Shown piece after piece: positions 23,298 through 34,210 of a DNA stretch of 64,000 nucleotides (within the stretch, counting starts at the first letter, position 1; every line of letters starts with the position of its first letter). The notes below the pieces were generated by a model. It was not told the origin of the DNA and ran no database searches. It saw nothing but the letters and a program-made list of their open reading frames with translations. This stretch comes from Fragilaria crotonensis (Eukaryota > Bacillariophyta > Fragilariophyceae > Fragilariales > Fragilariaceae), in NCBI GenBank assembly GCA_022925895.1, contig JAKSYS010000047.1, positions 1-64,000 of the forward strand, given 5' to 3'. The position numbers and the translations under genes are program-made.

Positions 23298-23861
23298 GAC
23301 CAAGCAGAACCAACAAGACACAAGCCCAGACGCGGCCTTGGCGAGGGGAAGAGGAACAAAAAGCCAGAGACACAGGAGATACGAAGGGACAGAGGCTCGA
23401 GCCCAGAAACAGAAAATCATAGGAAACCGGCGCAACAGACAACTTTCAAGAGCCAGACGCACTCGCCGAGACTGGTAGAGTCAAACGCAGCAGAACGTTA
23501 CAGAATTTAGTGTACTTGGAAACTCCTGTCATAGTAAAGTTAGTACTCCGCCTACGTACGCACTCTCTACTGCCGGTAGTGGAAAATGAGACGTCAGCCA
23601 TGACCACACAATCTACCCAACTCGCTCAGATCCGGCAGCATCGTGCGTACTCGTACGCCAGAGTACACTGAAAAAATGCTCTCGACGATGGTGATAGTAC
23701 TTGTACCGTAGTATGTTTTGGTACTGTAGCGCCGGAAGTACGGTTAGCCACATATCATGCTACCCAGGCACGACTCGGAGCAATGGCATCATGCTATAGA
23801 CTTGTGTTTGTCTCTAAACTGCACCTCTGGTTTCCTCATCAACCCCACTCGTACCAAGACG
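23298..23861. other. spacer between SNF2 start and MCM4 end
   Basis: Contains the SNF2 5' region and the 3' flank of MCM4. No gene was seen. GTAC words are dense at 23640-23750. Confidence 0.5.
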
Positions 23862-26691
23862 TCAATTCGTCAACACTCCCCCGGTACGAACAAATACAGT
23901 TTGTGCTCGTTCATTAAACTGGAGGATTCCATCGGCTTCCATCGTTCGGAGGAGATGAATCGTATCCTCCTGAGAAACTTCAAGGTTGCTAATCTCGGAA
24001 AGTTCCCGGAGGACGTCCCTGACCGACATTCGCTTTCCTCGGCGCTGCTCCCAAGAAAGACAAAGCAAAGCACGATTGATGTCAGTCAACAGACACCAAA
24101 TATAGCTCAAGTACAAACATGGATACTCACCGCAGCAAAGATTTCCTTGAGTCCCACACTGAGACTCTCTTCCATCTGGCGATCCGCTGAACTCCGCCCG
24201 GTTGTAATCATGTCCATATCAATCCGACCCGTGCGTGGATCCGTCGCAGCCGTTTGTGTCGCCACCTTCATCAATCGAGCCGCTTCTCTGGCATCGTTCT
24301 TCGTCACAACCTTGCTGTATCGCATTTTGGCGAGTGCTTCACTCAGACGAATCAGTGATTCCAGTTGACGAGGAGTCGCCGAAATTGTCTTGGTACCATT
24401 CGAGTTTCCGCTGTTGCGCATTTCCAGATACACCGATACGAGTTCGCGAGTTGCCTCGTCGCTGAGTTCGGGGTGAATGCTTTCGCGAGCATAATCAATG
24501 TAGTCACGCAACAGATTCTGATCGAGCGGGGGCTTGACCACATCGGGGGTTTCGTAATACAATCCGACCAAATGCTGTGCCAATCGACGGTCGTGCTCCA
24601 CATTGGGAGTATCCAGAATCAAATAAATCAAATCAAACCGACTGAGCAACGTCGGTGGAAGTTTAATGTTCTCCACCACACTCAAAGTGGGATTGTACCG
24701 CGATTCAATAGGGTTGGCCGATGCCAAGACCGAAGTCCTCGCATTGAGAGTCGCAATAATGCCGGCCTTGGCAATGGAAACAGTCTGCTGTTCCATGGCC
24801 TCATGTAAAATAGCTCGCGTCGTGTCGGACATTTTGTCAAACTCATCAATGCAACAAATTCCCAAGTCACTGAGAACCAGAGCACCACTTTCCAAGACAA
24901 GTTCCCTGGTTTCAGGATCGCGTACGACAGACGCCGTCAGACCGACCGCAGACGATCCCTTTCCGGATGTGTAAACCCCACGCGTCGACAATTTGTTGAC
25001 ATAGCTCAATAGTTGCGATTTCGAGGTTCCTGGATCACCACATAGCAAAATGTTGATATCGCCGCGTTTATGGAGTTTTGATTTGCCGTTAGCGGGTTGT
25101 TGTTCAACTTGCTCATCGTCACTCCACCCGTCAGCGTCTTCGTCTTGTCCACGCGCGGACGCCTGGTTAGCCGCCGCAGTCCCCTTCTTGATTCGCACAT
25201 GATTTCCCCCAAAGAGCATGGCCAGAACCCCCTTCTTCACATCATCGAGTTCCCAAATAGACGGTGCCAAGGAAGCGGTGAGTTGATTGTAAATATCGGG
25301 AGTTTGGGAAAGGGCAACGAGCTCTTGAATCCGACTTGGTGTGAATCGCACCGTCATGCCAGTCCTACCTCCTTCGACCACGGCTTTTTCGTTGGTGACG
25401 CCATCGGCGTTCGGGTTGGAAGCGTTGCCTCCGTCTGTCATTCCTGAAATTCGTCGAAAGTGCAAGACATCAACGTATGTTTTGTACACGCTTTTCAATT
25501 TCGAGATTTTGGGATTGACTCTGCGCGGTTGCGCTCGCAATACACCGGTGACTTCAACACGATCACCTGGCTGGATGGTATCGACCAAATCATCGAAACA
25601 AAACGTAACAACGGACGCAGGAGTCTGTCCTGCTGGAACTTCATCCGGCGTTTCTTGAAGTCGTACGAGTTGCTTGTCGGCAAAAATGCAGCGATTGTGC
25701 TGCAAGGCGTAGGAATCTCGGCAATGACATTGTGGACACGTATTCGGTTCTGCAATTCGACCTCGATCGATGGTGACTTGAACATCGTGACCACAAATGC
25801 AACATGAAAAGTGTGCCACCTTCAGGTCTGGAATGATTGGCGACAAACGGACAATCATGCCTCGAATACAGAGGAGGGAATCCATCTTGACAGGATCCAA
25901 ACACCGCAGGTTCGAAACTTGGCGTAGATTGTAGGGTCTGACTTGAAGTGGAGGAATGTATTGATCGTCTGCCGTTGCAAGGCGTGCTAACTCACGTTTG
26001 ACGACAATATCAAGCAGCGGTATGAGCTCGGCAGGATAGGCTTCCAATTGATGGTATAGTTTCTGACAGTCGTTGTTGTGATAGAAAAGATGCATGACGT
26101 CAACGTCAAGAGATTGTGTTTGTTGATTGTCTGAAATGGCAGTACCGGCTGCCAAAATAGCTTGAAGCTTGGCAAGATAAAATGGTGGACGAGTTGAAAC
26201 GTCGGAGAGGATTGAATCGTCGTCACTGTCGTTGTCGCTGTCTCTTTCACGATTTCTTGAATTTGAGGCAAGGGATTGAAAGGTCCTCAAAAAGTGTGTA
26301 AACGCCGCCGCTGCCGTTGGAACATGAACGTCTGTGCCTCGAATGAGCGTCTGTCCAGCTTCAGCTCCGAGTGGTTCGTCCAACATTGGTTGTTCAATGG
26401 CATTATTTCTACCTCTGCCATTGATGTTATTGTTGACCGACGGGTCTGGAAGATCCGAAAGGGAGTCAACGGAGTCCCAGGAGAGCGAGGTGATCCACTG
26501 AGTGGTGAGTCGTAGTTCCTTGGTGTTGCAGGAACTGAATCGGCTGGAGTAGGAGGAACTTGCGGTGTCAATGCCATGCGAGGTCGACCACTACTGCTTG
26601 TGCTTTTGGCAGGAGTGGATAGGACCACATTTGTTGCTCTTTCGACTTGAGAAGATTCAGAATCAGAGTCTTCAATGATGGAGGAGCTCAT
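23862..26691 (-). CDS. MCM4: DNA replication licensing factor MCM4
   Basis: Subunit of the hexameric MCM2-7 helicase. Signatures: IIPDLKVAHFSCCICGHD...RGRIAEPNTCPQC (C4 zinc finger, MCM4-type), Walker A GDPGTSKSQLL, Walker B CIDEFDKM and arginine finger SRFDL. The Ser/Thr-Pro-rich N-terminus (for example SGSPRSPGTPLTP) is typical of a CDK/DDK-regulated MCM4 tail. The C-terminal winged helix is on a second exon, 24047-23862; the intron 24130-24048 has tandem acceptors GAG|CAG|. The N-terminal frame (from 26691) and the main frame (open to 26386 and upstream) differ by one base; they meet near the AAA at 26458-26460, or a 56-base intron could link them. Ends: start ATG 26691, stop at 23862. Confidence 0.92.
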
Positions 26692-27147
26692 GTTTTAATC
26701 GTCGTTGTTGTCCTTGTTGTCGCTGCCGTCACACACCTCGGTGCTTTGTGGATGGAAAATGAGCATGGAATGAATCCAGATCGACGAGTTTCATCCGATC
26801 ATCATACTGCGCTCAAGTTCGAATTTTGGCGCGCAATTTCGAAGCCGAACCATACCACACACTACCCATAACCCTTAACCTTAAACAGGGTACAGTACAG
26901 GAGTGCTTAAGTTCCTGCCCGACGTCCGTCGGATCGTCGAAGGACTTCGCTCCACCTTCCACCATGTCATTGGTTCGTCCGTCGTCCGCCACACGTATAT
27001 CATACTGTGATACAGTACTAATCCCATGTCACATGTACACATGTATGATATCTGCATACATACAACGGTACAAGTACCTGGTAGGCGTATCCATCACACA
27101 CTCTCGTGTAAAACGACTGCCTCACTCACAATAATATTAAGCGAACC
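26692..27147. promoter_or_regulatory. divergent intergenic region between MCM4 and the GET2-like gene
   Basis: A 456-base region between two diverging start codons, so it probably carries both promoters. GTAC words are clustered at 26885-27085 (gggtacagtacagg, tacaagtacctgg). No gene is present. Confidence 0.5.
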
Positions 27148-28627
27148 ATGACAAACGACAAGGACGAAAGCAGCAGCAGCAGCAAAGCGGCTGCTGCCGA
27201 CGAGGCTCGTGCCAAGGCAGAAGCCCGTCGCAAGCGTATTCTTGAAAAATCTCGTGATCGCATGGGAATTGTTTCGGGCGAACAACTACGAGTACCAACC
27301 ACTGCAGCCGAAGATGCTGCTGCGGCAGCGGCTGCTGTGGATACGACGAGTACTACTGATGCTACCGGTAGTAATACTGTTTCGGATGGAGATGCCGAGG
27401 ATACTCATGTGGAACCCACCAACACGGAAAGTCACGAGGATACAGATGTGACTGCGTCCAAGTCACAGCCATCGGGTTCGGCACGTATGAATGCTATGAG
27501 ACGTCGCAGATTTGCCAAAAAGAAGGAAGAAGACAAAGATGAGGACCAAACTGAACCAACGGATGTAGCCTCGACGACGCCCGTCTCGGCATCTGTCGAA
27601 GACGTTGCGGAATCTGCTGAAAATCTTGTTACCAACGACGACGACAATGTTGATGATGACAACGACGACGATGATCACAAAGCTCCAGCGGTGACTCCAG
27701 TTGTGGACAAGAAAAAATACAAGGGTGTGGCTGCCACACGACGCCAAATGTTGAAGGAAAAGGCTGCCGCTCAGGAACAATCCGCCAAAGATGAGCTGCG
27801 AACTGCCAAACCATTGCTTGCCATCAAGAAGAAAGTACCCACCTTGCCCATCTATATGCACCTCTTTACCATTTTGCTTTTCTTTGGTGCAGGATTGATT
27901 CTGGGCACTCGTCATGTTGTCGATGAACGTGTGACAGTTCATCGACATCGATTGGCTCGAACGAACATGGAGTGGGCATCCTTCGTCTCTATACGACTGA
28001 CTACGAGACATCGACCAAGGCAGGTCTACAGAAAAAACTGGATTGGGACACCAGCAGGGGTGACGACAACAGCTTGGGTGCTGGCGATGAATTCGCTTTT
28101 GACAATGATGACGATGCCGCTTACGTCCCCAACATTGATCCTCTCTTTCAACTGGATTTGGACAAGTTCACTGAAGGTGATTCTCTCTTCATGGTGGGAG
28201 CTCGCATGGCAGTCGCCATGCACCGTCTCAATCTATACTTTTTCTACTACCTCCCACTGTCGATTTTCAACACTTTGACGCGAGTTCCACTCAAGTTGTT
28301 ACAGACCCCGCCGTTGCTCTGTATTTTTGCACTCATCCTTCGTCAATTTGCAAAACGAGTATTGGGGGCCACGTTACCAGAGAATCCTAATTCTCCCAAG
28401 AACCATGTCAGTGCCTCTGGCGGCAAGGATATCTTGGCCATGATCAAACAGGGGTCATGTCATTCTTGTCCTCCAGCTTCCCCACCCTTGTGGAAGTCTT
28501 TGATGCCTTTGGCCATCTCAGGTCCGACATGTTTATCATCTTGTGTGGTATGTTTGTCGGATTGGCATACAATCATCATTATTTGGATGCCACAACGTCG
28601 TCATTACCAGACCATGATGAGTTGTAG
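27148..28627 (+). CDS. GET2/CAML-like tail-anchored protein receptor
   Basis: Near the N-terminus RAKAEARRKRILEKSRDRMG matches the basic GET2/CAML motif that binds the GET3 ATPase. A long acidic, low-complexity cytosolic stretch follows, then hydrophobic segments: PIYMHLFTILLFFGAGLIL, LNLYFFYYLPLSIFNTL with PPLLCIFALILRQF, and DMFIILCGMFVGLAY near the end. With GET1 such proteins insert tail-anchored proteins into the ER membrane. Three frames are needed. The first change fits one missing G at GGG 27974-27976 and the second one missing G at GGGG 28451-28454; the last frame then runs to the stop at 28627. Low overall conservation makes the assignment moderate. Confidence 0.6.
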
Positions 28628-28790
28628 TGTGCGTGCAGAGGATGACGTGCCGATGATGCACCGATAACGTACTACTTTTGATGCTGACAATTAAGTTAGG
28701 TTTATATTCTCCATCGATGTTTTTCGTTATTACATTGCATGGATGATGATGACCCTACTACGTCTCCTACTCTAATGGAAATGCAATCAA

Positions 28791-30323
28791 CTACCCACCC
28801 ACAGATAGCAGTGAAACTGTAAACACAATTGTCGCATTCGGTGGAATCCGATTTCCACTGCCCTTTTCTCCATATCCAAGATGGGGTGGAATGACTAGGA
28901 CTCGTTCCCCGGCAACCCGCATCCCAACCATCCCCTCGTCCAATCCACGCACTACTTGTCCTGTTCCATGACGGAATTGCAATGGTTTGTTGATGGCGGA
29001 TGCGTCAAATACTGTCCCATCTTGAAAGGTACCAGTGTAATGAATCGATACCTTGCGACCGGGTTGGATCAAGGGACCAGTACCGAGACAAATATCCTTG
29101 ACCACAATGCCACTCTTTAGTCGACGTTCCTTAATGAGACTCGTAGGTAGGGTCGACTTTGATGTTACTGAACCACCGTTTGTTGTAAGTGCAGTCGTTG
29201 TAGTACTAGCTGTCGGTTGTCGAGTGAGTGCCAAGGCTTGCTCGAGTTCCTTGGCCTTTTCTTTTGCCAATTTCTTGCGCTCCTTTCGACTAAGGACTTG
29301 CGGTTTGTCACCTTGTTGTTGTTGTTCTTCTTGTTGTTGTGATGAATCTGACGAGCGATCGGCTGCCACCTGTTGCGTCGTTATTGTTTCTTGACTACCA
29401 TTGAGATTTTGTCGTCCCTCCACTGAGTCTAGTGTTTTTGTCGACACTGTCGTTGATGATTTGTCATCGACCTTTGTCCTCTTGGAACTATTTGGTGGAA
29501 CCTGTTCCTTGATAGGAAGTTCCTCTCTTTGCATTTCGGCAAGCTCATCAATAAGAGCCTGGGCATCAGGTTTTCGTTTCCGAATTTTCGATGTTGTTGC
29601 TGGTGTTTTCGCAATCGAATTGTTGTCGTTTGACACTTGTGGTAGCAATTTCTGAGTAGTGACGTGCTCATGCGGCACATCGTGAGGTTGTTGAGGTTGT
29701 GGTGTCTGATGACCAACATTCCCACATACGGTGACGGATCCCCACGGAGAGACTGCCGTGAATGTAATAATCTGAGATCCTTCCCAAACAAGTCCAAGAC
29801 CAGTTATTGTTGGTTGTCCTGGAACAAATCTCACAATGGTAATGTCATTACAATCTGTCCCCTCGCACGAATATCGAAGTTCTGCTGTTTTTTCCTTCTT
29901 GTTGTTGTCAGCATCGGAATCCAAATCATCGGAATGAGGAACTTCACGATCGAACGACGCCGTTGCCACCGACAAGGTCAGTTTAGCACCTGCTGAGATT
30001 CTCACTCGTGTCCACGACGATGAGTCGTTCGATGGCACTTGAATGGCCAAAACAGAGCCTGGAGTGTAGAGCAAATACTTTTCTTCAACGTTTGGGATAT
30101 GATGACAGGTTGATACGCCAAGGTAGTCGCCGTATTCAAGGTCTTTGTTGGAAGAATCAGACGACATCGGTAATTGTCGCTTTGTCGATTTGTTGTTATC
30201 GTTTGCCAGATGTATATAATGTGTGTATGAAATATACATGGAAACGAAATAATGACTGATTACGATCGTCGGACAGTCCATCGGCACAGTGCGCATAAGT
30301 TGAATGGTCACAGATTTCCGCAT
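28791..30323 (-). CDS. nuclear FKBP-type peptidyl-prolyl isomerase with nucleoplasmin-like domain
   Basis: The C-terminal ~110 residues are a complete FKBP domain: GPLIQPGRKVSIHYTG, GTVFDAS, FRHGTGQVVRGLDEG, PHLGYGEKG and the final ATIVFTVSLLSV. The middle is a charged, Lys- and Gln-rich linker with nuclear-localisation-like runs (KIRKRKPD, SRKERKKLAKEKAKEL). The N-terminal ~170 residues look like the nucleoplasmin-like beta domain of Fpr3/Fpr4 and FKBP39/46 proteins, which act as histone chaperones and proline isomerases. The first ATG in frame is 30323; another is at 30167. An 84-base segment 30263-30180 has GT..AG ends and is a multiple of three, so it could be spliced or retained without changing frame. 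Confidence 0.85.
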   Translation of the reverse strand: MRKSVTIQLMRTVPMDCPTIVISHYFVSMYISYTHYIHLANDNNKSTKRQLPMSSDSSNKDLEYGDYLGVSTCHHIPNVEEKYLLYTPGSVLAIQVPSNDSSSWTRVRISAGAKLTLSVATASFDREVPHSDDLDSDADNNKKEKTAELRYSCEGTDCNDITIVRFVPGQPTITGLGLVWEGSQIITFTAVSPWGSVTVCGNVGHQTPQPQQPHDVPHEHVTTQKLLPQVSNDNNSIAKTPATTSKIRKRKPDAQALIDELAEMQREELPIKEQVPPNSSKRTKVDDKSSTTVSTKTLDSVEGRQNLNGSQETITTQQVAADRSSDSSQQQEEQQQQGDKPQVLSRKERKKLAKEKAKELEQALALTRQPTASTTTTALTTNGGSVTSKSTLPTSLIKERRLKSGIVVKDICLGTGPLIQPGRKVSIHYTGTFQDGTVFDASAINKPLQFRHGTGQVVRGLDEGMVGMRVAGERVLVIPPHLGYGEKGSGNRIPPNATIVFTVSLLSVGG

Positions 30324-30639
30324 TAGCGTTATGGGTTTTTGCTGTGGACCCGTCCATGTGCTCTCCTCTATGAAATCTACACGCTCCACTGGTAGTCCCG
30401 CGCCATAATTTTGAACACGATTTTTCAGTATTCGTTCTCTGTACCAGTACTTTCGTCTATTCTGTGTAGATTAGCACGGGTTCTTTGTACAAAGGTGTTC
30501 TTAAATACTCCAGTATACGTAGAGTCTACTGAGTAGAAAATGTACGAGCAACACCTTGTATGCATTGGTGACACGTCCGAGCGTAGTCTCATAACTTCCT
30601 CGTTCATCACAATCCTACTGTTGAGCAGCATCAGAGAAA
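30324..30639. promoter_or_regulatory. divergent promoter region FKBP/NASP
   Basis: The two histone-chaperone-like genes diverge from this ~316-base spacer, so it probably holds both promoters. It contains GTACCAGTACT near 30439. Confidence 0.45.
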
Positions 30640-32154
30640 ATGGCGGCTCCTTCTCAAACTTCCCCCAACCAAGCGTCCAAGCCAAATTCGGATCATGCCC
30701 CTGATGACGGTAGCTTGAAACCTCCTCCTTGTCCTCCAGAAGCCCATTCTGAGGACAATGCTCAATCGCAATTGCCTCAGTCGCCTCTGGAAACACAACC
30801 AACACCGACGTATGAATCCACAGAAGCATCAGATACCTATCTTCTCGCCAAATCGTTAATGCAAGCTGGTGATTTTGATTCTGCTCTTGAAACGATTGGA
30901 ATGGCCATGGGAGAGGTCACCAGTCAATTGGCGGCACGCGACGGCATTGACGAAGAAGATGCGGCCATTCACCCGGCTCTGGCTCCTCTTTATTACCTCT
31001 ACGGAACAACGCTGTTGTACACGATTGAAGAATCCTCCGATACTCTACAAGCTCCAGACCCGCTGACCAACAATGACAATGACAACGAGGATGAGGATGG
31101 CGACAACAACGGCGCTGATGATACTCAAATTGCCTGGGAGAATTTAGAAACGGCTCGCATGATTATCTCCACCAAAATGATCCACACGACGGACATGGCC
31201 AACAGTGACAATGACGATAACAAGAACAACAACAAACTCAAACTCGACTTGGCACAGATTCATTTACGCCTTGGCGATCTCCAACGCGCCAATGGACGAT
31301 ACCAGGATTCCGTTACCGACTACCTTTCCTGCTTGGCACTACGTTTGCCACTCTTGGGACCGTACGATCGAAAGGTGGCCGACACACAATACAATCTCGG
31401 ACTCGTCTACATGTTGTTGGCAGCCGAAGGGGATCGTCAACAACCTCAACCACAGTACCCATCATCTCACGATCCAGAGAATGAACAGCCCATTGTCATT
31501 TCGCCGAAACTTCGCGAGGAATACCGTGCCAAGGCATTGGTCCATTACTTGGGAGCCGCCAAGGCCTTTGCTGGTCAAATTGCATTCTTGACTGGTCGCG
31601 ATCCGGATGAGATTGTCAATATTTCCAGTACGGAATTGTCTGGCAAGACGACAGGAATGGACCCACAAGAATTGAATGCGACCGCCATGAGTGCAACTCT
31701 GGCAGCGATTCGCACACGTGTGGCGCAACAACTTGGCAGTGTGGACGTTGTGGGCGGCGACTATCAAACTATGGAGACGATTCAAGAATTGAAGGAAATT
31801 CTGGATGAAATCCAAGAAACCATGGATGAGGCCGAATCGGCCAAAGTGGCCATTGAGCAAGTGTCGGAACTCAAGCTCAAGGCACAAGCGGCTGCAGAAG
31901 GCGATGGTGGTGAAGTGATCAATATGGACGGATCCACCACCACAATTGGGTTCGGGACTTCGAATGCATCCGTCGCTGCAGCAGCAGTCCTGACAATAAG
32001 CACACAAGTAGATGCGTCCGCAGCAGCTGGTGGAGGTGGAGGTCAACCAATGATGGTGGTTCGAAAGAAGAAGAAGCGCGATGATGAAGATTCGAAATTG
32101 CCCGCAACAGAGAATGATCAAATCCTGAAGAAGACAAAGTCGAATGATCCTTGA
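30640..32154 (+). CDS. NASP/SHNi-TPR family histone chaperone
   Basis: 504 residues in one exon. A Pro/Gln-rich N-terminus is followed by tetratricopeptide-like helices: TYLLAKSLMQAGDFDSALET, PALAPLYYLYGTTLLYTI, then after an acidic insert (NDNDNEDEDGDN) LAQIHLRLGDLQRANGRYQDS and KVADTQYNLGLVYMLL. The TPR interrupted by an acidic loop, a late coiled coil (METIQELKEILDEIQETMDEA) and a basic C-terminal tail (VRKKKKRDDED) are the layout of NASP/Hif1/Sim3 proteins. These bind H3-H4 (and H1) and feed histones to assembly factors in the nucleus. Confidence 0.82.
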   Translation: MAAPSQTSPNQASKPNSDHAPDDGSLKPPPCPPEAHSEDNAQSQLPQSPLETQPTPTYESTEASDTYLLAKSLMQAGDFDSALETIGMAMGEVTSQLAARDGIDEEDAAIHPALAPLYYLYGTTLLYTIEESSDTLQAPDPLTNNDNDNEDEDGDNNGADDTQIAWENLETARMIISTKMIHTTDMANSDNDDNKNNNKLKLDLAQIHLRLGDLQRANGRYQDSVTDYLSCLALRLPLLGPYDRKVADTQYNLGLVYMLLAAEGDRQQPQPQYPSSHDPENEQPIVISPKLREEYRAKALVHYLGAAKAFAGQIAFLTGRDPDEIVNISSTELSGKTTGMDPQELNATAMSATLAAIRTRVAQQLGSVDVVGGDYQTMETIQELKEILDEIQETMDEAESAKVAIEQVSELKLKAQAAAEGDGGEVINMDGSTTTIGFGTSNASVAAAAVLTISTQVDASAAAGGGGGQPMMVVRKKKKRDDEDSKLPATENDQILKKTKSNDP

Positions 32155-32378
32155 GCCACCATTGTCCAAGAAATACCCGTGTTGGTGTTAGATGGTGTCA
32201 CTTCTTTCTAGATACATGCGTTCGGGGACTCGAGTCTGTGTGCTCTCAAAACAGTACACAGTAGTGATGACATGATACATGATTGTTTTTTTTTATCAAC
32301 TTTATTCCTTTTCCTATGGAAGTTGGGTGAGGCCAAGCGTCATTGACGGGATAGTACTTCATTCTCACTACTTCTGCT
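32155..32378. terminator. short convergent spacer NASP/SET
   Basis: The 3' ends of two convergent genes face each other over 224 bases. A T9 run at 32286-32294 may serve 3'-end formation of one of them, but no canonical polyadenylation signal was identified. Confidence 0.3.
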
Positions 32379-33716
32379 TCATTCAGCCTTTCGTGAAAGT
32401 ATATTGTTTGCCACAAGAACAGCCATCTGAATGGCCTTTTTGACATTAATGCGGTAACGAATCGCACAAATTCTATCCATGAGAGTTGTCACCACAACAG
32501 TAGTGCTGGTATCATCGTCACGACTCTGACCGCCACCGTCATGAATGTCAGATTTTTCCATAGATTTCAATTCTTGTTCCAGATTGTATAAAACAATGAC
32601 ATCATCTTCCACAGATGACAACGTTTCCAAACGTGCGATTGCAGAATCTCGGAATTGCTCGAGTTCCGTCGTCGGTAGGAGCATGTTGTGACGATCGACT
32701 TGATCCTCCAATTCCTCCAAGGTTGGTGGTGTCATGGTTGTGGAACCAATCCAAAGTGTCATGCTTTCTGAAGGATGGATTGCCACTGCTCCACTGGGTA
32801 ATACAAGGATCCGATGATCCATGTTGTTCATCATCAAGGACAATGGCGACGGTGCCTGTCCATCCTCCATCGCTGTTGTTCCCTCTTCCGTCCATGACCA
32901 CTGCTGGGGCCACGCCTCGACGAATCCATACCGTAAAAAGATATCCGAGGACGTGGATCGTTGACCACGATACGAAAGGTACAGTTCCGAACCCTTGGGA
33001 ATGTCCACAAGTGCGAACAAATGATTGCCGTGTTTCGTGGCATCAGATCTCGTGTTCAATTTACCATTGTGGTGGTTGAGTAGATCAAAAATGGGAAGGA
33101 ATCTCATTCCTGCCGACCGTGTAATGGCCGCCAATAAGGAATGTCGTGATGCATCATCCAATTGATCATAGGGAGTGCCTCCGGCACAGGTGTTGGAGAA
33201 CCAGTCTGTGAGACTGGGACCATTATCTTGGGTGTTGCTGTAGGGAGGAAGACCTTGGAGTTCCTGCAGGGCAGCGTGGCTCCAAACTGTTGGAATGCGG
33301 GTGGCAAGACTCTCGTCCATTGAAAGATACGGATGCCAGAAGCTTTCGGTTCCAAGTCTAACTTGATCTGCATAGGTTTGTAGAACATGACAACGGTCGG
33401 GAGAGACCTTGGATGTATCACCTTCCGTTCCCAACACCAAGTTCCATGGACAAAAGAGCAATTCTGTGCCCGCTGCTATATCCTCCAACGCAACACAGCC
33501 TCGAGGTGCTCCATCCATGGCATCCACCATTCCTAACCGATCATCAACTCGTCCCCCGTTGTCCTTGACCCAGTTAACAAGCTTGGTAAAGCCAGTTGTT
33601 CCATAACCTTCGCTGCCCTTTATAGCGGTAACAGTTGATCGATTGGATGCACACACAAGCACCACGGCGTATAACAATATCCACCATGACCACTTTTGTT
33701 CAATCTTCAACACCAT
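32379..33716 (-). CDS. SET-domain protein methyltransferase (RLSMT/SETD3-like) with signal peptide
   Basis: 445 residues in one exon. Residues about 10-32 are hydrophobic (WWILLYAVVLVCASNRST), giving an N-terminal signal or anchor. The SET core is split as in the Rubisco large-subunit methyltransferase and SETD3 group: GCVALEDIAAGTELLFCPWN at the start, FLPIFDLLNHHNG as the SAM-binding RFxxDLxNH-type motif, and GSELYLSYRGQRSTSSDIFLRYGF at its end; a helical substrate-binding domain follows. These enzymes methylate lysine or histidine on non-histone proteins. The signal peptide suggests secretory pathway or plastid location, but no clear ASAFAP motif was seen. Confidence 0.82.
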   Translation of the reverse strand: MVLKIEQKWSWWILLYAVVLVCASNRSTVTAIKGSEGYGTTGFTKLVNWVKDNGGRVDDRLGMVDAMDGAPRGCVALEDIAAGTELLFCPWNLVLGTEGDTSKVSPDRCHVLQTYADQVRLGTESFWHPYLSMDESLATRIPTVWSHAALQELQGLPPYSNTQDNGPSLTDWFSNTCAGGTPYDQLDDASRHSLLAAITRSAGMRFLPIFDLLNHHNGKLNTRSDATKHGNHLFALVDIPKGSELYLSYRGQRSTSSDIFLRYGFVEAWPQQWSWTEEGTTAMEDGQAPSPLSLMMNNMDHRILVLPSGAVAIHPSESMTLWIGSTTMTPPTLEELEDQVDRHNMLLPTTELEQFRDSAIARLETLSSVEDDVIVLYNLEQELKSMEKSDIHDGGGQSRDDDTSTTVVVTTLMDRICAIRYRINVKKAIQMAVLVANNILSRKAE

Positions 33717-34210
33717 ATTCGTCTTTCGAATAATGCGTCACAGCAACGGTGTACGCTCACACATCGAATGCATGTATCAATTATCAACACATTCAACATT
33801 CAACATTGAATCCCAGGAGTCGATCTGCAAATCTGTACACCATCTGAGATCAAAAATGGAGAAATGGAGGGTAAGAAGTGCGTGCCAAATAAGATGTTGA
33901 AAAAGACGACCGAACGTTCCGGATGGCGGAAGCACACTCATGAATCACTTTGACGCGATTTACGCTGTAGAACCGTTTTTCTTCTTACCAATTCCCTACT
34001 CAATTCATGAGCGTTGACATGCGTTCTGGTGGCGAGAATCCTTCGCCTACATGGTCAAAGTCCAGTTTTGTCTCTCTATGAAGCTCCACTGATGAACTTC
34101 AAGTTACATACACAATACTCATCGTGTCAAGTCTCTGACAAAAAGCTTCAGCCTACAAAATTATGGGCATCATTGTAATAAGGACTCATTTACTACTGCT
34201 ACCAGGTAGT
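33717..34210. other. spacer without a gene
   Basis: Upstream region of the SET gene and downstream region of the J-protein gene. No supported coding sequence. A small direct repeat (acattcaacattcaacattga, about 33790) is visible. Confidence 0.5.

Noticed and set aside
31462-32169. 235-codon open frame antisense to the NASP-like gene
   Set aside because: Same reason: a frame shadow of a real gene, rich in Cys/His from antisense codons.
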